A stretch of DNA of 64,000 bases from Rhodovarius crocodyli (GCF_004005855.1 NZ_SACL01000001.1:248001-312000); one strand, 5' to 3'; shown: positions 1 to 8,711, numbered from the stretch's first letter. Translations and numbers: made by a program. Notes: generated by a model from the sequence alone, not told the origin.

Positions 1-1147
1 TGGTCACGGCATCGCCGCCCATCGCCTCGACGATGGAGCGGTAGGCGTCGAACTGGGCGTTCTCGTCCGGCAGGCTGTCTCGGTTCAGGAACAGGAACTC
101 GCTGCGCAGCAGGCCGATGCCCTGCGCACCCGCCTGGGCGATCAGCGGCAGCTCCGCCGGGATCTCCAGATTGGCCTGCAGCTCCAGCAGCTCGCCATCC
201 GTGGTCTCGGCCGGCAGGCGGCGCAGCTTGGACAGCTTGGCCCGTTCGCGGGCATAGGCCGCGACCTTGTCCTTGGCACTGGCCAGCGTGGCCTCGCCGG
301 GGTGCAGGGCGATGGTGCCGGCGCCGCCGTCCAGCACGGCGAAATCGCCGCGCTTGGCGGCCTCCGTCAGGCCCGCGCAGCCGACGATCGAGGGGATGCC
401 CAGCGCGCGCAGCATGATGGCCGTGTGGCCGTCCGCGCCGCCGTCATCGGTCGCGACACCCGCAATGCGTGAGGGGTCGAGCAGCGCCGCATCGGCAGGC
501 GTCAGTTCCTCCGCCACCAGGATGGCGCCTTGCGGCACCTCCTTGAAGGAGCGGAAGGGCGTGGCCGTCAGGTGCCGGATCAGGCGGCGCGCGATCTCGC
601 GCACCTCGCCCGCGCGGCGCAGCAGGCCGGACTTGTCGTCGTCCTTGGCGTTCAGGATGACGGCCGCGATTTCCTCGCTCTCGTCCAGAACGGCGGTCTC
701 TGCCGACAGAAGGGCATCGCCGATGCGCTTGCGGGCGCCGCGCAGCAGGCGCGAATTGCCCAGCATCATCAGATAGGCATCGAGCAGGGGCGCCAGCTCG
801 TCCTCGGCTTCCTCGGGCAGGATGGCCAGGCGGGACTTCAGCTTCGTCACCTGCTTGCGCGCGGTGGCGGCGGCGCTGTTCAGGCGCTCGCGCTCGATCT
901 CCACATGCTCGGCCTGGATGGCGCGGCGCGGGGCCTCGGCGGTGGGCTCGGTGGTGTCGTAGATGGTGCCGATGGCCATGCCGGGCGCCACCGGAATGCC
1001 GCGGTACAGCGCCTCCTTCGGCGCCTTCTTGGCGGGCTTGGCCTTGGACGGGGCGGGGGGCGCCGCTTCCACCGCCTTCACGGCGGGCTTGGCCTCGGGC
1101 TTCGTCTCGGGCTTGGGTTCTGGCTTGGCCTCGACCTTGGGCGGCAT
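1..1147 (-). CDS. ptsP: PTS enzyme I (phosphoenolpyruvate-protein phosphotransferase), C-terminus off window
   Basis: Enzyme I takes phosphate from PEP and passes it to HPr. About 382 N-terminal residues lie in the window; the PEP-binding C-terminal barrel lies beyond the edge. The phospho-His motif GGADGHTAIMLR is at about residue 240, after the helical HPr-binding region. There is no GAF domain, so it is not a classical EI-Ntr. The first ~48 residues are a Lys/Pro/Ala-rich tail with repeated AKP/EPKP units before the conserved LYRGIPVAPG start; this tail is unusual for EI. It lies 80 bp downstream of ptsH and is the last visible gene of the regulatory PTS operon. Could equally be called ptsI. 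Confidence 0.93.
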   Translation of the reverse strand, partial: MPPKVEAKPEPKPETKPEAKPAVKAVEAAPPAPSKAKPAKKAPKEALYRGIPVAPGMAIGTIYDTTEPTAEAPRRAIQAEHVEIERERLNSAAATARKQVTKLKSRLAILPEEAEDELAPLLDAYLMMLGNSRLLRGARKRIGDALLSAETAVLDESEEIAAVILNAKDDDKSGLLRRAGEVREIARRLIRHLTATPFRSFKEVPQGAILVAEELTPADAALLDPSRIAGVATDDGGADGHTAIMLRALGIPSIVGCAGLTEAAKRGDFAVLDGGAGTIALHPGEATLASAKDKVAAYARERAKLSKLRRLPAETTDGELLELQANLEIPAELPLIAQAGAQGIGLLRSEFLFLNRDSLPDENAQFDAYRSIVEAMGGDAVT

Positions 1148-1227
1148 CGTCTGTTCCGGTTCAGGGCGCGGGCGCAGCAGGCGTCGCTCACGCAGTCACA
1201 TGACAGCCCGGAGGAAAGGCTCCGGGG

Positions 1228-1578
1228 TTAGTCCTCGTGGAAGCCCGCTTCCACCAGCCCCGCCACGGCTTCCAGGGCCTCCTTCGCGTCCCAGCCCTCG
1301 GCGGTGATCTCGACTTCCGTCCCCTTGCCGGCACCCAGCATCATCAGCCCCATGATGGAACAGGCGGGCACCGCCTCTCCGTCACGGACGACGTGCATGC
1401 ACGCGGAAAAGCGCTCCGCCTCGCTGACCAGCTTGGCGGCGGCGCGGGCGTGCAGCCCGCGGGAATTGATGATCTGAACCTTGCGCTTCAGCACATGGGC
1501 CCCCGGCATCTCAGGACAGTTGCAATCCTGCCCGGAGAATATGGCGCCAGTTGGGTCACTATTGATGTTCTGATCCAT
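1228..1578 (-). CDS. ptsH: HPr phosphocarrier protein
   Basis: HPr relays phosphate from EI to the EIIA protein and is a target of HPr kinase. The EI-dependent His is in NSRGLHARAA (His43 here), and the HprK target Ser is in ACSIMGLMM (Ser74). Their 31-residue spacing equals the classic His15/Ser46 spacing. At 116 aa it is longer than the usual 85-95 because of a ~25-residue N-terminal extension containing a CNC motif. An alternative ATG at 1509 would give a normal-length protein, but neither start has a strong Shine-Dalgarno. It sits 49 bp after the EIIA gene. With no sugar permease nearby the role is inferred to be regulatory. Confidence 0.93.
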   Translation of the reverse strand: MDQNINSDPTGAIFSGQDCNCPEMPGAHVLKRKVQIINSRGLHARAAAKLVSEAERFSACMHVVRDGEAVPACSIMGLMMLGAGKGTEVEITAEGWDAKEALEAVAGLVEAGFHED

Positions 1579-1627
1579 CACTTTCCGTTCCCCCGTGTAA
1601 CGTCAGCTGCCATGCCGGCCACCTTGG

Positions 1628-2041
1628 TCATCCCCCTTGGCAGACAGGCTTCCCCGGCCCGTCGCCACCGGCGGTGATGTACTTGCGCCCCGCCTGTACC
1701 GCATGGTCGATGCATTCGCCCAGCGGTTCCACGCTGCGCAGCTTGGCCAGCTTCACCAGCATGGGCAGGTTGGCGCCGGCCACCACCTTCACCTTCCCGT
1801 TCGCCAGGGACAAGGCCAGGTTGGAAGGCGTGCCGCCCAGGATGTCCGTGATCAGCACCACGCCGTCACCGTCATCGACCGAGCCGATGCTTTCCTTGAT
1901 CTGGCTGCGCTGGGTTTCCATGTCGTCGTCCGGGCCGATGCACACGGTTGCAACCCCGCGCTGCGGGCCCACGACATGTTCCATGGCCAACCGCAGTTCC
2001 TCCGCGAGCCGCCCATGGGTGACAAGAACCATACCGATCAT
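1628..2041 (-). CDS. PTS EIIA component, mannose/ManX family
   Basis: A stand-alone EIIA of 137 aa that accepts phosphate from HPr. The conserved start MIGMVLVTHGRLAEEL carries the phospho-acceptor His9. The ITDILGGTPSN segment is typical of the mannose-family EIIA fold. The ATG at 2041 was chosen because the domain begins there and lies 34 bp after the rapZ stop; a longer frame upstream would run into rapZ and has no domain match. In alphaproteobacteria this EIIA sits with hprK, rapZ and ptsH and acts as a regulatory output rather than in sugar uptake. That role is known for the family and not shown by the sequence alone. Confidence 0.92.
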   Translation of the reverse strand: MIGMVLVTHGRLAEELRLAMEHVVGPQRGVATVCIGPDDDMETQRSQIKESIGSVDDGDGVVLITDILGGTPSNLALSLANGKVKVVAGANLPMLVKLAKLRSVEPLGECIDHAVQAGRKYITAGGDGPGKPVCQGG

Positions 2042-2075
2042 GGGGTGTTGCTGCTCACTGCTAGGGGGGCTTCGC

Positions 2076-3158
2076 TCATAGTCTCGCCAAGGTCCGGGGC
2101 GACCCGTCACGGGCAGCCCCTTCGGGGGTGGAAGGGTGAGGTGGTTCCGGGATGGCGGGGGAGCCATCCGGGCAATGTTCTGAAACACGATCCGGGCGCG
2201 GGGCTGTAGCCCCTGCCACGCCGGACGGCAATTCCTGTCCGGCGGTTGACTGCATATGGTGATTGTGGGCGGCGATGTATTCCTTCGGGGGCTGTTCCCG
2301 ATGCGTCAGGTTTACGCGCCAGCCATGTTCTGCCGCCATGCGTTCAAGATGCGCGGCCAGTTTTTCCGCAACGGCCACGGAACGATGCTTGCCGCCCGTG
2401 CATCCCAGGGCGATCGTCAAGTATTTCTTGCCCTCGAGTACATAGCGCGGCAGCAGCGGGTCCAGCAGCGCCGTGAAGTTGCGCCAGAAGCCCGGAAAGG
2501 CCGGGTCGGCCTCCACATGCGCCGCCACGCGCGGGTCCTGCCCGGTCAGCGGCTTCAGCGCCGGCACATAATGCGGGTTGGCCAGGAAGCGCAGGTCAAA
2601 GACCAGGTCGGCCTCGCGCGGCAGCCCCTTCGGAAAGGCGAAGGACATCACCGTGATCGCGAGCCCCGGCGCGCCGTCGGGGCGGAAGCGCTCCTCCATC
2701 TTGAGGCGCAGCTGCGGCAGCGGCAGCTCGGAGGTATCGACCAGCAGGTCCGAGGCCTCGCGCAGGGGGGCCATCAGGGCGATCTCGCGCTGGATGCCGT
2801 CCTGCACGCGGGTGCCCAGCTCCCCGCCCGGGGCCAGCGGATGGCGGCGCCGCGTCTCGGAATAGCGGCGCAGCAGCACGCTTTCCTCGGCGGCGGCGAA
2901 CAGCAGCGTCACGTCCAGGTCGGGGCGCAGGCGCAGGCGTTCGATCACGATCAGCAACTCGGCGGGCTCGAAGCCGCGGCTGCGGGTATCGACCCCCACC
3001 GCCACCGGCAGCGCGCCGTCGCCCAGCACCGATTCGAGCATCGCGAGCGGCGGGTTGTCCACCGTCTCGAAAGCCATGTCCTCCAGCATGTTGAGGATGG
3101 AGGCACGCCCCGCCCCGGCCAGGCCGGTGACAATGACGACGGGGCGGCGGGCGGTCAT
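2076..3158 (-). CDS. rapZ: RapZ family RNase adapter / nucleotide-binding protein
   Basis: In E. coli RapZ guides RNase E to the GlmZ small RNA and so sets GlmS levels. The N-terminal P-loop reads GLAGAGRAS, with Arg where many homologues have the Walker A Lys. The C-terminal GCTGGKHRSV motif and RVNLTHRE segment are intact. The protein is 360 aa against about 285-290 for the family. The extra ~65 residues after THRE are Pro/Gly-rich and follow a NHHM segment. The start overlaps the hprK stop by 4 bp (ATGA), fixing the start. Most likely a second-messenger or RNA-regulatory partner of the PTS. Confidence 0.9.
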   Translation of the reverse strand: MTARRPVVIVTGLAGAGRASILNMLEDMAFETVDNPPLAMLESVLGDGALPVAVGVDTRSRGFEPAELLIVIERLRLRPDLDVTLLFAAAEESVLLRRYSETRRRHPLAPGGELGTRVQDGIQREIALMAPLREASDLLVDTSELPLPQLRLKMEERFRPDGAPGLAITVMSFAFPKGLPREADLVFDLRFLANPHYVPALKPLTGQDPRVAAHVEADPAFPGFWRNFTALLDPLLPRYVLEGKKYLTIALGCTGGKHRSVAVAEKLAAHLERMAAEHGWRVNLTHREQPPKEYIAAHNHHMQSTAGQELPSGVAGATAPRPDRVSEHCPDGSPAIPEPPHPSTPEGAARDGSPRTLARL

Positions 3159-3601
3159 TGCGCGAGGAAACCCGCGCGCATGCGGTGCCGGCCGGTGGCG
3201 GCGGCCAGGGCCCAGGCGGCTTTCTCGACGGCTGCGGGGTCAGTCGCATCCAGGGCGCAGCGGGGCACCTCGATACCCAGCGCCTGCCAGCAGCGCGGTT
3301 CCGGCAGGCGGGGAATGGCGGCGGCGGGCGTCAGCTCCGCCACCAGCGCGACAGGCGCGCCGGCATGTTCCAGCCCTTCATAGATACCGAGGCCCCTGAT
3401 CTCCAGCAGGCCCGCGCCCTCGGCGGGGGCGGCGGCGTATAGGGCGCCCTCGCGCGCTTCCAGCACCACGCGGTCATCCGCGACGAGGGACCAGCCGTTC
3501 CCCATCAGGCGCAGTGCCAGAGAGGATTTGCCGGCGCCCGGCGCGCCAAGAAGCAGCACCGCCGCACCCCGGAGGGAGACGCAGCTTGCGTGAAGGCGCA
3601 T
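3155..3601 (-). CDS. hprK: HPr kinase/phosphorylase, short alphaproteobacterial form
   Basis: Phosphorylates the regulatory Ser of HPr using a P-loop kinase fold. At 148 aa it keeps only the catalytic domain, as in other alphaproteobacteria, and lacks the N-terminal half of the Firmicute enzyme. Walker A is GAPGAGKSSLALRL near residue 20, followed by LVADDRV and the EIRGLGIYE segment typical of HprK. The ATG at 3601 starts the domain; in-frame codons upstream have no domain match. It is the first gene of the operon and diverges from the dehydratase gene at 3750, so the 148-bp gap should hold both promoters. Confidence 0.93.
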   Translation of the reverse strand: MRLHASCVSLRGAAVLLLGAPGAGKSSLALRLMGNGWSLVADDRVVLEAREGALYAAAPAEGAGLLEIRGLGIYEGLEHAGAPVALVAELTPAAAIPRLPEPRCWQALGIEVPRCALDATDPAAVEKAAWALAAATGRHRMRAGFLAQ

Positions 3602-3749
3602 GGGCGGGGGTCCGGTGCTTGCCTCATTCGGGGCGGAAATATGGCGCAATAATGGTAACGACGGAAGTGTTCCGCGACTCAACCCATGCGTGTGCCGTTT
3701 CGGGGCCGGCGGGGCTTGGCCGCGCGCCCTGCCCCTGGCATGCCGGGGC

Positions 3750-4667
3750 ATGGCCATCACGCGCTCTCACATCCAGTCCGCCCACACGCGCATCCGCGCC
3801 GACATCCGCACCACCCCGGTGCTGGAACTGCCCGAGGGCGTGTTCGGTCCCGCGCTGAACCTGAAGCTGGAGCTGACGCAGGTGACCGGCAGCTTCAAGC
3901 CGCGCGGCGCCTTCAACCGCCTGCGGCTGGCGGGTGACCTGTCGCATGGGGTGGTCGCGGCCTCCGGCGGCAATCACGGCGCCGCCGTCGCCTATGCCGC
4001 GCAGGCGATGGGCGTGCGGGCGGACATCTTTGTGCCTGAGGTCTCGGCACCCGAGAAACAGGCGCGCATCCGCTCCTATGGCGCAAACCTGGTGGTGGGC
4101 GGCGCGCGCTATGCCGATGCGCTGGCGGCCAGCCAGGCGCATCGGGACATGACCGGCGCGCTCGAAGTCCACGCATACGACCAGCCCGAGGTGCTGGCGG
4201 GGCAAGGAACGGTGGCGCTGGAATGGGAAGCCCAGGCCCCGCGCCTGACGCATCTGCTGGTGGCCGTGGGTGGCGGCGGGCTGATCGGCGGCATGGCCGC
4301 CTGGCACGCCGGCTGCGCGACCGAGGTAATCGCGGTGGAGCCCGAGACCAGCTGCGCCCTGCATGCGGCGCTGGCCGCGGGCAAGCCCGTCGAGGTGCCG
4401 GTCTCCGGCGTCGCGGCCGACAGCCTGGGCGCGAAGCAGGTGGGGGCGGCCATGTTCCCCATCGCCGCCCAGAACATCCGTACCAGCGTGCTGGTGGCCG
4501 ACGACGCGATCCGCGCGGCCCAGGCCCGGTTGTGGGAAGCCGCCCGCATCCTGGCCGAGCCCGGGGGTGCGACGGCGCTGGCCGCGCTGCTCAGCGGCGC
4601 CTGGGTGCCGCCCAGGGGCGCGCGCGTGGGCGTGCTGGTCTGCGGCGGGAATACCGCGATCGGGTGA
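3750..4667 (+). CDS. Threonine/serine dehydratase family PLP enzyme
   Basis: A fold-type II PLP enzyme of 305 aa, most likely a threonine or serine ammonia-lyase producing a 2-oxo acid. The PLP lysine is Lys50 in GSFKPRG. The phosphate/substrate loop SGGNHGAAVAYAA and the Gly-rich AVGGGGLIGG loop are both present. There is no C-terminal ACT regulatory domain, so it resembles the short catabolic type. Serine racemase or hydroxyaspartate dehydratase are possible alternatives within the family. The start at 3750 gives a normal N-terminus. Its TGA ends directly against the TAG of the opposing VOC gene, with no bases between. Confidence 0.87.
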   Translation: MAITRSHIQSAHTRIRADIRTTPVLELPEGVFGPALNLKLELTQVTGSFKPRGAFNRLRLAGDLSHGVVAASGGNHGAAVAYAAQAMGVRADIFVPEVSAPEKQARIRSYGANLVVGGARYADALAASQAHRDMTGALEVHAYDQPEVLAGQGTVALEWEAQAPRLTHLLVAVGGGGLIGGMAAWHAGCATEVIAVEPETSCALHAALAAGKPVEVPVSGVAADSLGAKQVGAAMFPIAAQNIRTSVLVADDAIRAAQARLWEAARILAEPGGATALAALLSGAWVPPRGARVGVLVCGGNTAIG

Positions 4668-5090
4668 CTACAGCGCGAAGGTGACGCGGCCCTCGGCATC
4701 GATGGGCCAGGAAGCGTTCCACGCGATCTCCCAGGCGTGGCCGTCAGGGTCGGCCACATAGCCGCGATAGCCGCCATGGGGCGGCTCGTCGCCCGGGCGC
4801 AGCACCTGCGCGCCGGCCGCGGCCAGCTTCGCGATCAGCGCATCCACCTCGGCCGCCGAGCCCACATTATGCGCCAGGGCGAAGGCGCCGGGCGAGGCCA
4901 GACCACCGCGTCGCATGTCCTCCTCCAGCGCGGCCTTCGCCCACAGGCCCAGGATGAAGCCGTTCATCTGGTAGAAGGCGATGTCGTCGTGCTCGAACAC
5001 CGGCTCCCAGCCGAAGCCCTCGCGGTAGAAGCGCTTCGAGCGTTCCACATCCTGGATGCCCAGGGTGATCAGCGACATGCGGTGCGACAT
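4668..5090 (-). CDS. VOC (glyoxalase/bleomycin-resistance) family protein
   Basis: A 140-aa protein with two beta-alpha-beta-beta-beta vicinal oxygen chelate modules. The first runs from LITLGIQDVERSKRFYREGFGW, and the second ends in GGYRGYVADPDGHAWEIAWN. The C-terminal DPDGHAWEI supplies the usual metal-ligand Glu. The substrate cannot be told from sequence. It lies 5 bp downstream of the FMO-like gene on the same strand and probably shares its transcript. An alternative ATG at 5078 would shorten it by four residues. Confidence 0.85.
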   Translation of the reverse strand: MSHRMSLITLGIQDVERSKRFYREGFGWEPVFEHDDIAFYQMNGFILGLWAKAALEEDMRRGGLASPGAFALAHNVGSAAEVDALIAKLAAAGAQVLRPGDEPPHGGYRGYVADPDGHAWEIAWNASWPIDAEGRVTFAL

Positions 5091-5095
5091 GACGG

Positions 5096-6508
5096 TCAGC
5101 TTCTCGGCACGAAGAAGGGCGTGCTTTCCAGCTCCGGCTCGTCGAAGGCCTCCAACTCCTCGCGCAGCTTCGCAAAATCCTCGCGGAACAGGCCGCGCAG
5201 GATGGCCAGCGCCACGCGCTCCCCCGCGATGGCCACGGCCGGGATGTCGCTGGCGATGCCGCCGAAGCTGGTATGGGCGCCGTAGTTCAGCAGATGGATC
5301 TGCTTGAGTTCAGGCGGCGCGCCCAGGTCGCGCGGCAGCAGCTCGAACCCCGCCCCCAGATAGGGAAAGGCCGCCAGGTCATGTCGCACCAGCTCGGGCG
5401 GCGGCACATAGCGGTCGGCCCAGCGGGCGATATGCGGGGCGAAGGCTGACAATTCCGGCACCCGGTCCATATCGACCAGGAAGCCGGTGCCGACGATCAG
5501 GAAGTCATGCACGCGCTCGCTGCCGTCGGCGAAGCGCATTACGACCTTGTCGCCCTCACGCCGGACAGAGGCGGTGGGCATGTCCAGGTGGATGTTCACG
5601 CCCAGGCGCATCACCCGGTGCACCGTCTCATGCGGGGGTGGGGCCTGCAGGTCCTGGATATAGGTCATGACCTGCCAGCGGTCCTCGTCCGGCAGTTCAC
5701 CCCAGCCATGGTGATAGGCGCTGCCGGTGCCGCGCCCCTTGTTGATCTGCGGCAGCACCTTTCGGCGGACATAGACATCCGCGCTGGCCGCGCCGTTGAT
5801 CATCGCCACCGCCGCGTTGTCGAGCGCCGATGGCCCCGCGCCGATCACCGCCAGCGACTTCCCGCGCAGCGCGGCGAAATCGATCATGTCGTTGGTGTGG
5901 GCCGCGAGGTGGGGGCGCATCTCCTCCGGCACGAAGCCGGGCCAGAACATGCCGCCCACCGCGCCGCGCCCGGTGGCCAGCACAACGCGGCGGGCCAGGA
6001 TGGGCTCCCCGCTGTCGGTGACCACGCGCAGCAGCCCGTCGGCCGGCTGGATGGACTTCATGGTCACGCCGTGGCGGATGGGCAGGCGCAGCATGCGCTG
6101 CAGCCAGCCGAGATAGTCCTGCCAGTCCTGGTTCGGGATCTTGTACAGCGCGTTCCAGGCATCCAGGCCGAAGCTCGCCTCATGCCAGGCGCGATAGGTC
6201 AGGCTCGGGATGCCGAAACAGGGGCCCGTGAGGTTCTTCGGGCTGCGCAGCGTCTCCATCCGCGCATAGGTCACCCAGGGGCCTTCCTGGCCCGCGGCGG
6301 CGGCCTCCAGCACCTCGATGTTGCGGATGCCCTTCAGCTTCAGCGCGCCGGCGGCGGCGATGCCGTTCATGCCGGCGCCCACCACCACCACGTCGCGCAC
6401 GCCCGGCCGGCGCGGCACCCAGTCCTTGGCCGGCAGGTTCAGCATCTCAAGGTCGCGCCGGACCGCCTGTTCGAGGGCGGCGAGACCGAGGGGCGGGCTA
6501 TGGTTCAT
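5096..6508 (-). CDS. FAD/NAD(P)-dependent monooxygenase-like flavoprotein
   Basis: A 470-aa flavoprotein with an FAD-binding VVGAGMNG near residues 42-49 and a second Rossmann motif VIGAGPSALDN near residue 220. A C-terminal VGTGF motif also occurs. This layout fits class B flavin monooxygenases and related lysine/ornithine hydroxylase-like enzymes. The exact FMO or Baeyer-Villiger fingerprint is not obvious, so the reaction is unassigned. The ATG at 6508 overlaps the TGA of the upstream dehydrogenase by 4 bp, which fixes the start and implies translational coupling. The pair probably acts on one nitrogenous or carboxylated substrate, which is inference. Confidence 0.82.
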   Translation of the reverse strand: MNHSPPLGLAALEQAVRRDLEMLNLPAKDWVPRRPGVRDVVVVGAGMNGIAAAGALKLKGIRNIEVLEAAAAGQEGPWVTYARMETLRSPKNLTGPCFGIPSLTYRAWHEASFGLDAWNALYKIPNQDWQDYLGWLQRMLRLPIRHGVTMKSIQPADGLLRVVTDSGEPILARRVVLATGRGAVGGMFWPGFVPEEMRPHLAAHTNDMIDFAALRGKSLAVIGAGPSALDNAAVAMINGAASADVYVRRKVLPQINKGRGTGSAYHHGWGELPDEDRWQVMTYIQDLQAPPPHETVHRVMRLGVNIHLDMPTASVRREGDKVVMRFADGSERVHDFLIVGTGFLVDMDRVPELSAFAPHIARWADRYVPPPELVRHDLAAFPYLGAGFELLPRDLGAPPELKQIHLLNYGAHTSFGGIASDIPAVAIAGERVALAILRGLFREDFAKLREELEAFDEPELESTPFFVPRS

Positions 6509-7599
6509 GGTGCGTTGCAATATCCACCCTTCGGGGCCGGCTTGTCCACGCGCCCGATTCCATGACGTAACTGTTGATCCAGGGCAGACAGATCCAGCCC
6601 GTCCAGCAGCGGGTTCACATCCAGCGCCCCGCCCGAGGCCGCCGCCAGCGCCGTGGCGCAGGCCGCCGTGACGGGCATGGCCACGCCCTGGGCAGCCGCC
6701 AGCCGCAGATAGAAAACGAGGCCATAGGGCACGTCCTCCGTCACGTAGCGGTTGCCGAGGTCGGTGGGGCCATAGACCGCGCCGCGCCCGGCGGCGATGG
6801 CGGCCGCCATCTCATGCATCGGGCCCAGCGGCACGCCGTTCGCCCGGTGCAGCAGGGTGGGCAGGCTCGGCACCTCCAGCCCGAAGCTGGCGGCGAGCGC
6901 CGCGCGTTCGGCATCCATGGCCGTCATCATGCGGCAGGCGGCCTCGGTCATCATCTCATATTGCGGCCAGGCCTCGCGCTTCTCGATGCGCGTCAGGTTG
7001 GTCAGGGCCAGCACGCCATGGATGATGGGGTTGGAGCCGACCAGCGCCACGGCCAGCGCGTCCCGCACCGGGATATAGCGGTTGCCGAACAGGGTTTCGG
7101 CCAGCGCAGCCATCTCGGGCGCGCGGTCCGCCGGGATGGCCGCGATGTCCAGCGCGCTGCGGATCATGGCCACGCGCACGCGGTCCGGCGCGGTGCGGCG
7201 GCCGCCGATGGGCGTGGTGCCGAGGCAGCCCACCGGCGCGCGGTGGCCGTGGCCCGCCATCAGCGCCTCGAAGGCCAGCGGCGCGAGCGACGACGCGGGC
7301 GAGATCAGCAAAGGCACATGGGCCGGCAGCGCCGCCGCGATGCGCGGCAGCAGGGCAGGAAAGGCATAGGCCGGCACGGCCAGCACCGCGGCCTCCGCAT
7401 CGCCCAGCGCATCGGGCAGGTCGCGCGCGACGCGTAGCGGAAAGCGGCCGGCCAGCAGCCCCTCGGCCTCGATGCTGTCGCCCAGCCCGGCGGTTCCGGC
7501 GCCGGAGGGCGACCAGATCGCCACCTCATGCCCGCGAGAGGCCGCCAGCGCCGCGATACCCGGGCCCACCGCCCCTGCCCCCAGCACCGCCAGCCGCAT
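6505..7599 (-). CDS. NAD/NADP octopine/nopaline dehydrogenase family protein
   Basis: A 364-aa dehydrogenase with an N-terminal Rossmann fold, MRLAVLGAGAVGPGIAALAA, and a C-terminal helical domain of the octopine/nopaline dehydrogenase type (HGVLALTNLTRIE region). Family members reduce imines between amino acids and 2-oxo acids or carry out related reactions; some are annotated as ketopantoate-reductase-like. The start at 7599 puts the GAGAVG motif at residue 8 as expected. It is the promoter-proximal gene of a two-gene unit with the FMO-like gene, and diverges from a Bug receptor at 7722. Substrate unknown. Confidence 0.8.
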   Translation of the reverse strand: MRLAVLGAGAVGPGIAALAASRGHEVAIWSPSGAGTAGLGDSIEAEGLLAGRFPLRVARDLPDALGDAEAAVLAVPAYAFPALLPRIAAALPAHVPLLISPASSLAPLAFEALMAGHGHRAPVGCLGTTPIGGRRTAPDRVRVAMIRSALDIAAIPADRAPEMAALAETLFGNRYIPVRDALAVALVGSNPIIHGVLALTNLTRIEKREAWPQYEMMTEAACRMMTAMDAERAALAASFGLEVPSLPTLLHRANGVPLGPMHEMAAAIAAGRGAVYGPTDLGNRYVTEDVPYGLVFYLRLAAAQGVAMPVTAACATALAAASGGALDVNPLLDGLDLSALDQQLRHGIGRVDKPAPKGGYCNAP

Positions 7600-7721
7600 C
7601 GCGCATCCCTTCTGCTCGCGGCATGAGCATCGGCACCGCCGTGCGCCCTGTCCAGCCGTGCGGAATGTCTTTCCCTCCATGCGGCGGGCACGACAGAATG
7701 GCGCCGCATCAGGAGCTTGCC

Positions 7722-8705
7722 ATGGCCGAGACCACCCGCCGCGTGCTGCTTTCGACCGTCCTCGCCACGCCGGCGGCGGCCATGGCGCAAGGGCTGCCCG
7801 CGGGCTGGCCCGACCATTCCCTGCGCATGATCGTGCCGGCGGCCGGCGGCGGCGGCACGGCCGACACCATCGCCCGCATCCTGGCGCAGGAGCTGGACAA
7901 GCGCCTGCCCCAGCGCACGCTGGTGGACAACCGGGTGGGTGCCAACGGCAATGTCGGCGCCGCGCTGGCCGCGCGGGCCGCGCCGGACGGCTACACCATG
8001 CTGTATGGCTGGGCCGGCACGCTGGCCACCAACCCGGCCATGTACCGGGACCTGCCCTTCGACCCGCTGCGGGACTTCGAGCCCTGCATCCTGATCGGCA
8101 ACGTGCCCAACATCCTGGTGGTGACCAACGGCATGGGCGTGCGGGACCTGGCGGGCTTCACCGCCTATGCCCGTGCCCATCCCGGCCAGATCTCCTTCGG
8201 GTCGTCGGGCAATGGCAGCTCAATGCACCTGGCGGGAGAGATGTACCGCCAGGCCACCCACACCGACATGGTGCATGTGCCCTACAACGCCGTGGCCCAG
8301 GGCATCAACGACCTGATCGCGGGGCGCATCCAGGCCATGTTCAACCTGGTGACTGGGGTGCAGAACCAAGTGAGGGCCGGCATGCTGACGCCCATCGCGG
8401 TGCTGAGCGACCGCCGCGCCCCTGCCCTGCCCGATGTGCCGACCGCCGCCGAGCTGGGCATGCCCGGGCTCGAATTCGGCACCTGGTTCTGCCTGATGTT
8501 CCCGCGCGGCACGCCGCAGCCGATCGTGGCCGCGATGAACCGGCTGGTGAACGAGATCCTGGCCGATGAGGACGCCAAGACCCGGCTGGCGGCACAGGGG
8601 CTGGATATCCTCGGCGGCCCGCCGCAGCGCCTGACGGAGTTCCTGACCGCCGAGATCAGGCGCCACGGAGAGCTGGTCCGGGCCTCCGGCGCCAGCATGA
8701 ACTGA
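7722..8705 (+). CDS. Tripartite tricarboxylate transporter receptor (Bug family)
   Basis: A periplasmic solute receptor of 327 aa. It has a short signal peptide (RRVLLSTVLATPAAAMAQG) and the Bug signatures IVPAAGGGGTADTIAR, VDNRVGANGNVGA and a central FGSSGNGSSMHLAGEMY ligand loop. Bug proteins bind carboxylates such as citrate, nicotinate or amino acids. No TctA/TctB membrane genes lie nearby, so it is an orphan receptor. AGGAG at 7711-7715 supports this start, which lies downstream of the longest frame. It is divergent from the octopine-dehydrogenase-like gene and may bind a substrate of that pathway, which is inference from position only. Confidence 0.92.
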   Translation: MAETTRRVLLSTVLATPAAAMAQGLPAGWPDHSLRMIVPAAGGGGTADTIARILAQELDKRLPQRTLVDNRVGANGNVGAALAARAAPDGYTMLYGWAGTLATNPAMYRDLPFDPLRDFEPCILIGNVPNILVVTNGMGVRDLAGFTAYARAHPGQISFGSSGNGSSMHLAGEMYRQATHTDMVHVPYNAVAQGINDLIAGRIQAMFNLVTGVQNQVRAGMLTPIAVLSDRRAPALPDVPTAAELGMPGLEFGTWFCLMFPRGTPQPIVAAMNRLVNEILADEDAKTRLAAQGLDILGGPPQRLTEFLTAEIRRHGELVRASGASMN

Positions 8706-8711
8706 CGGCGC

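Noticed and set aside
2256-3383. 375-codon open frame antisense to rapZ and hprK
   Set aside because: Shadow frame; no domain and the opposite strand carries intact conserved proteins.
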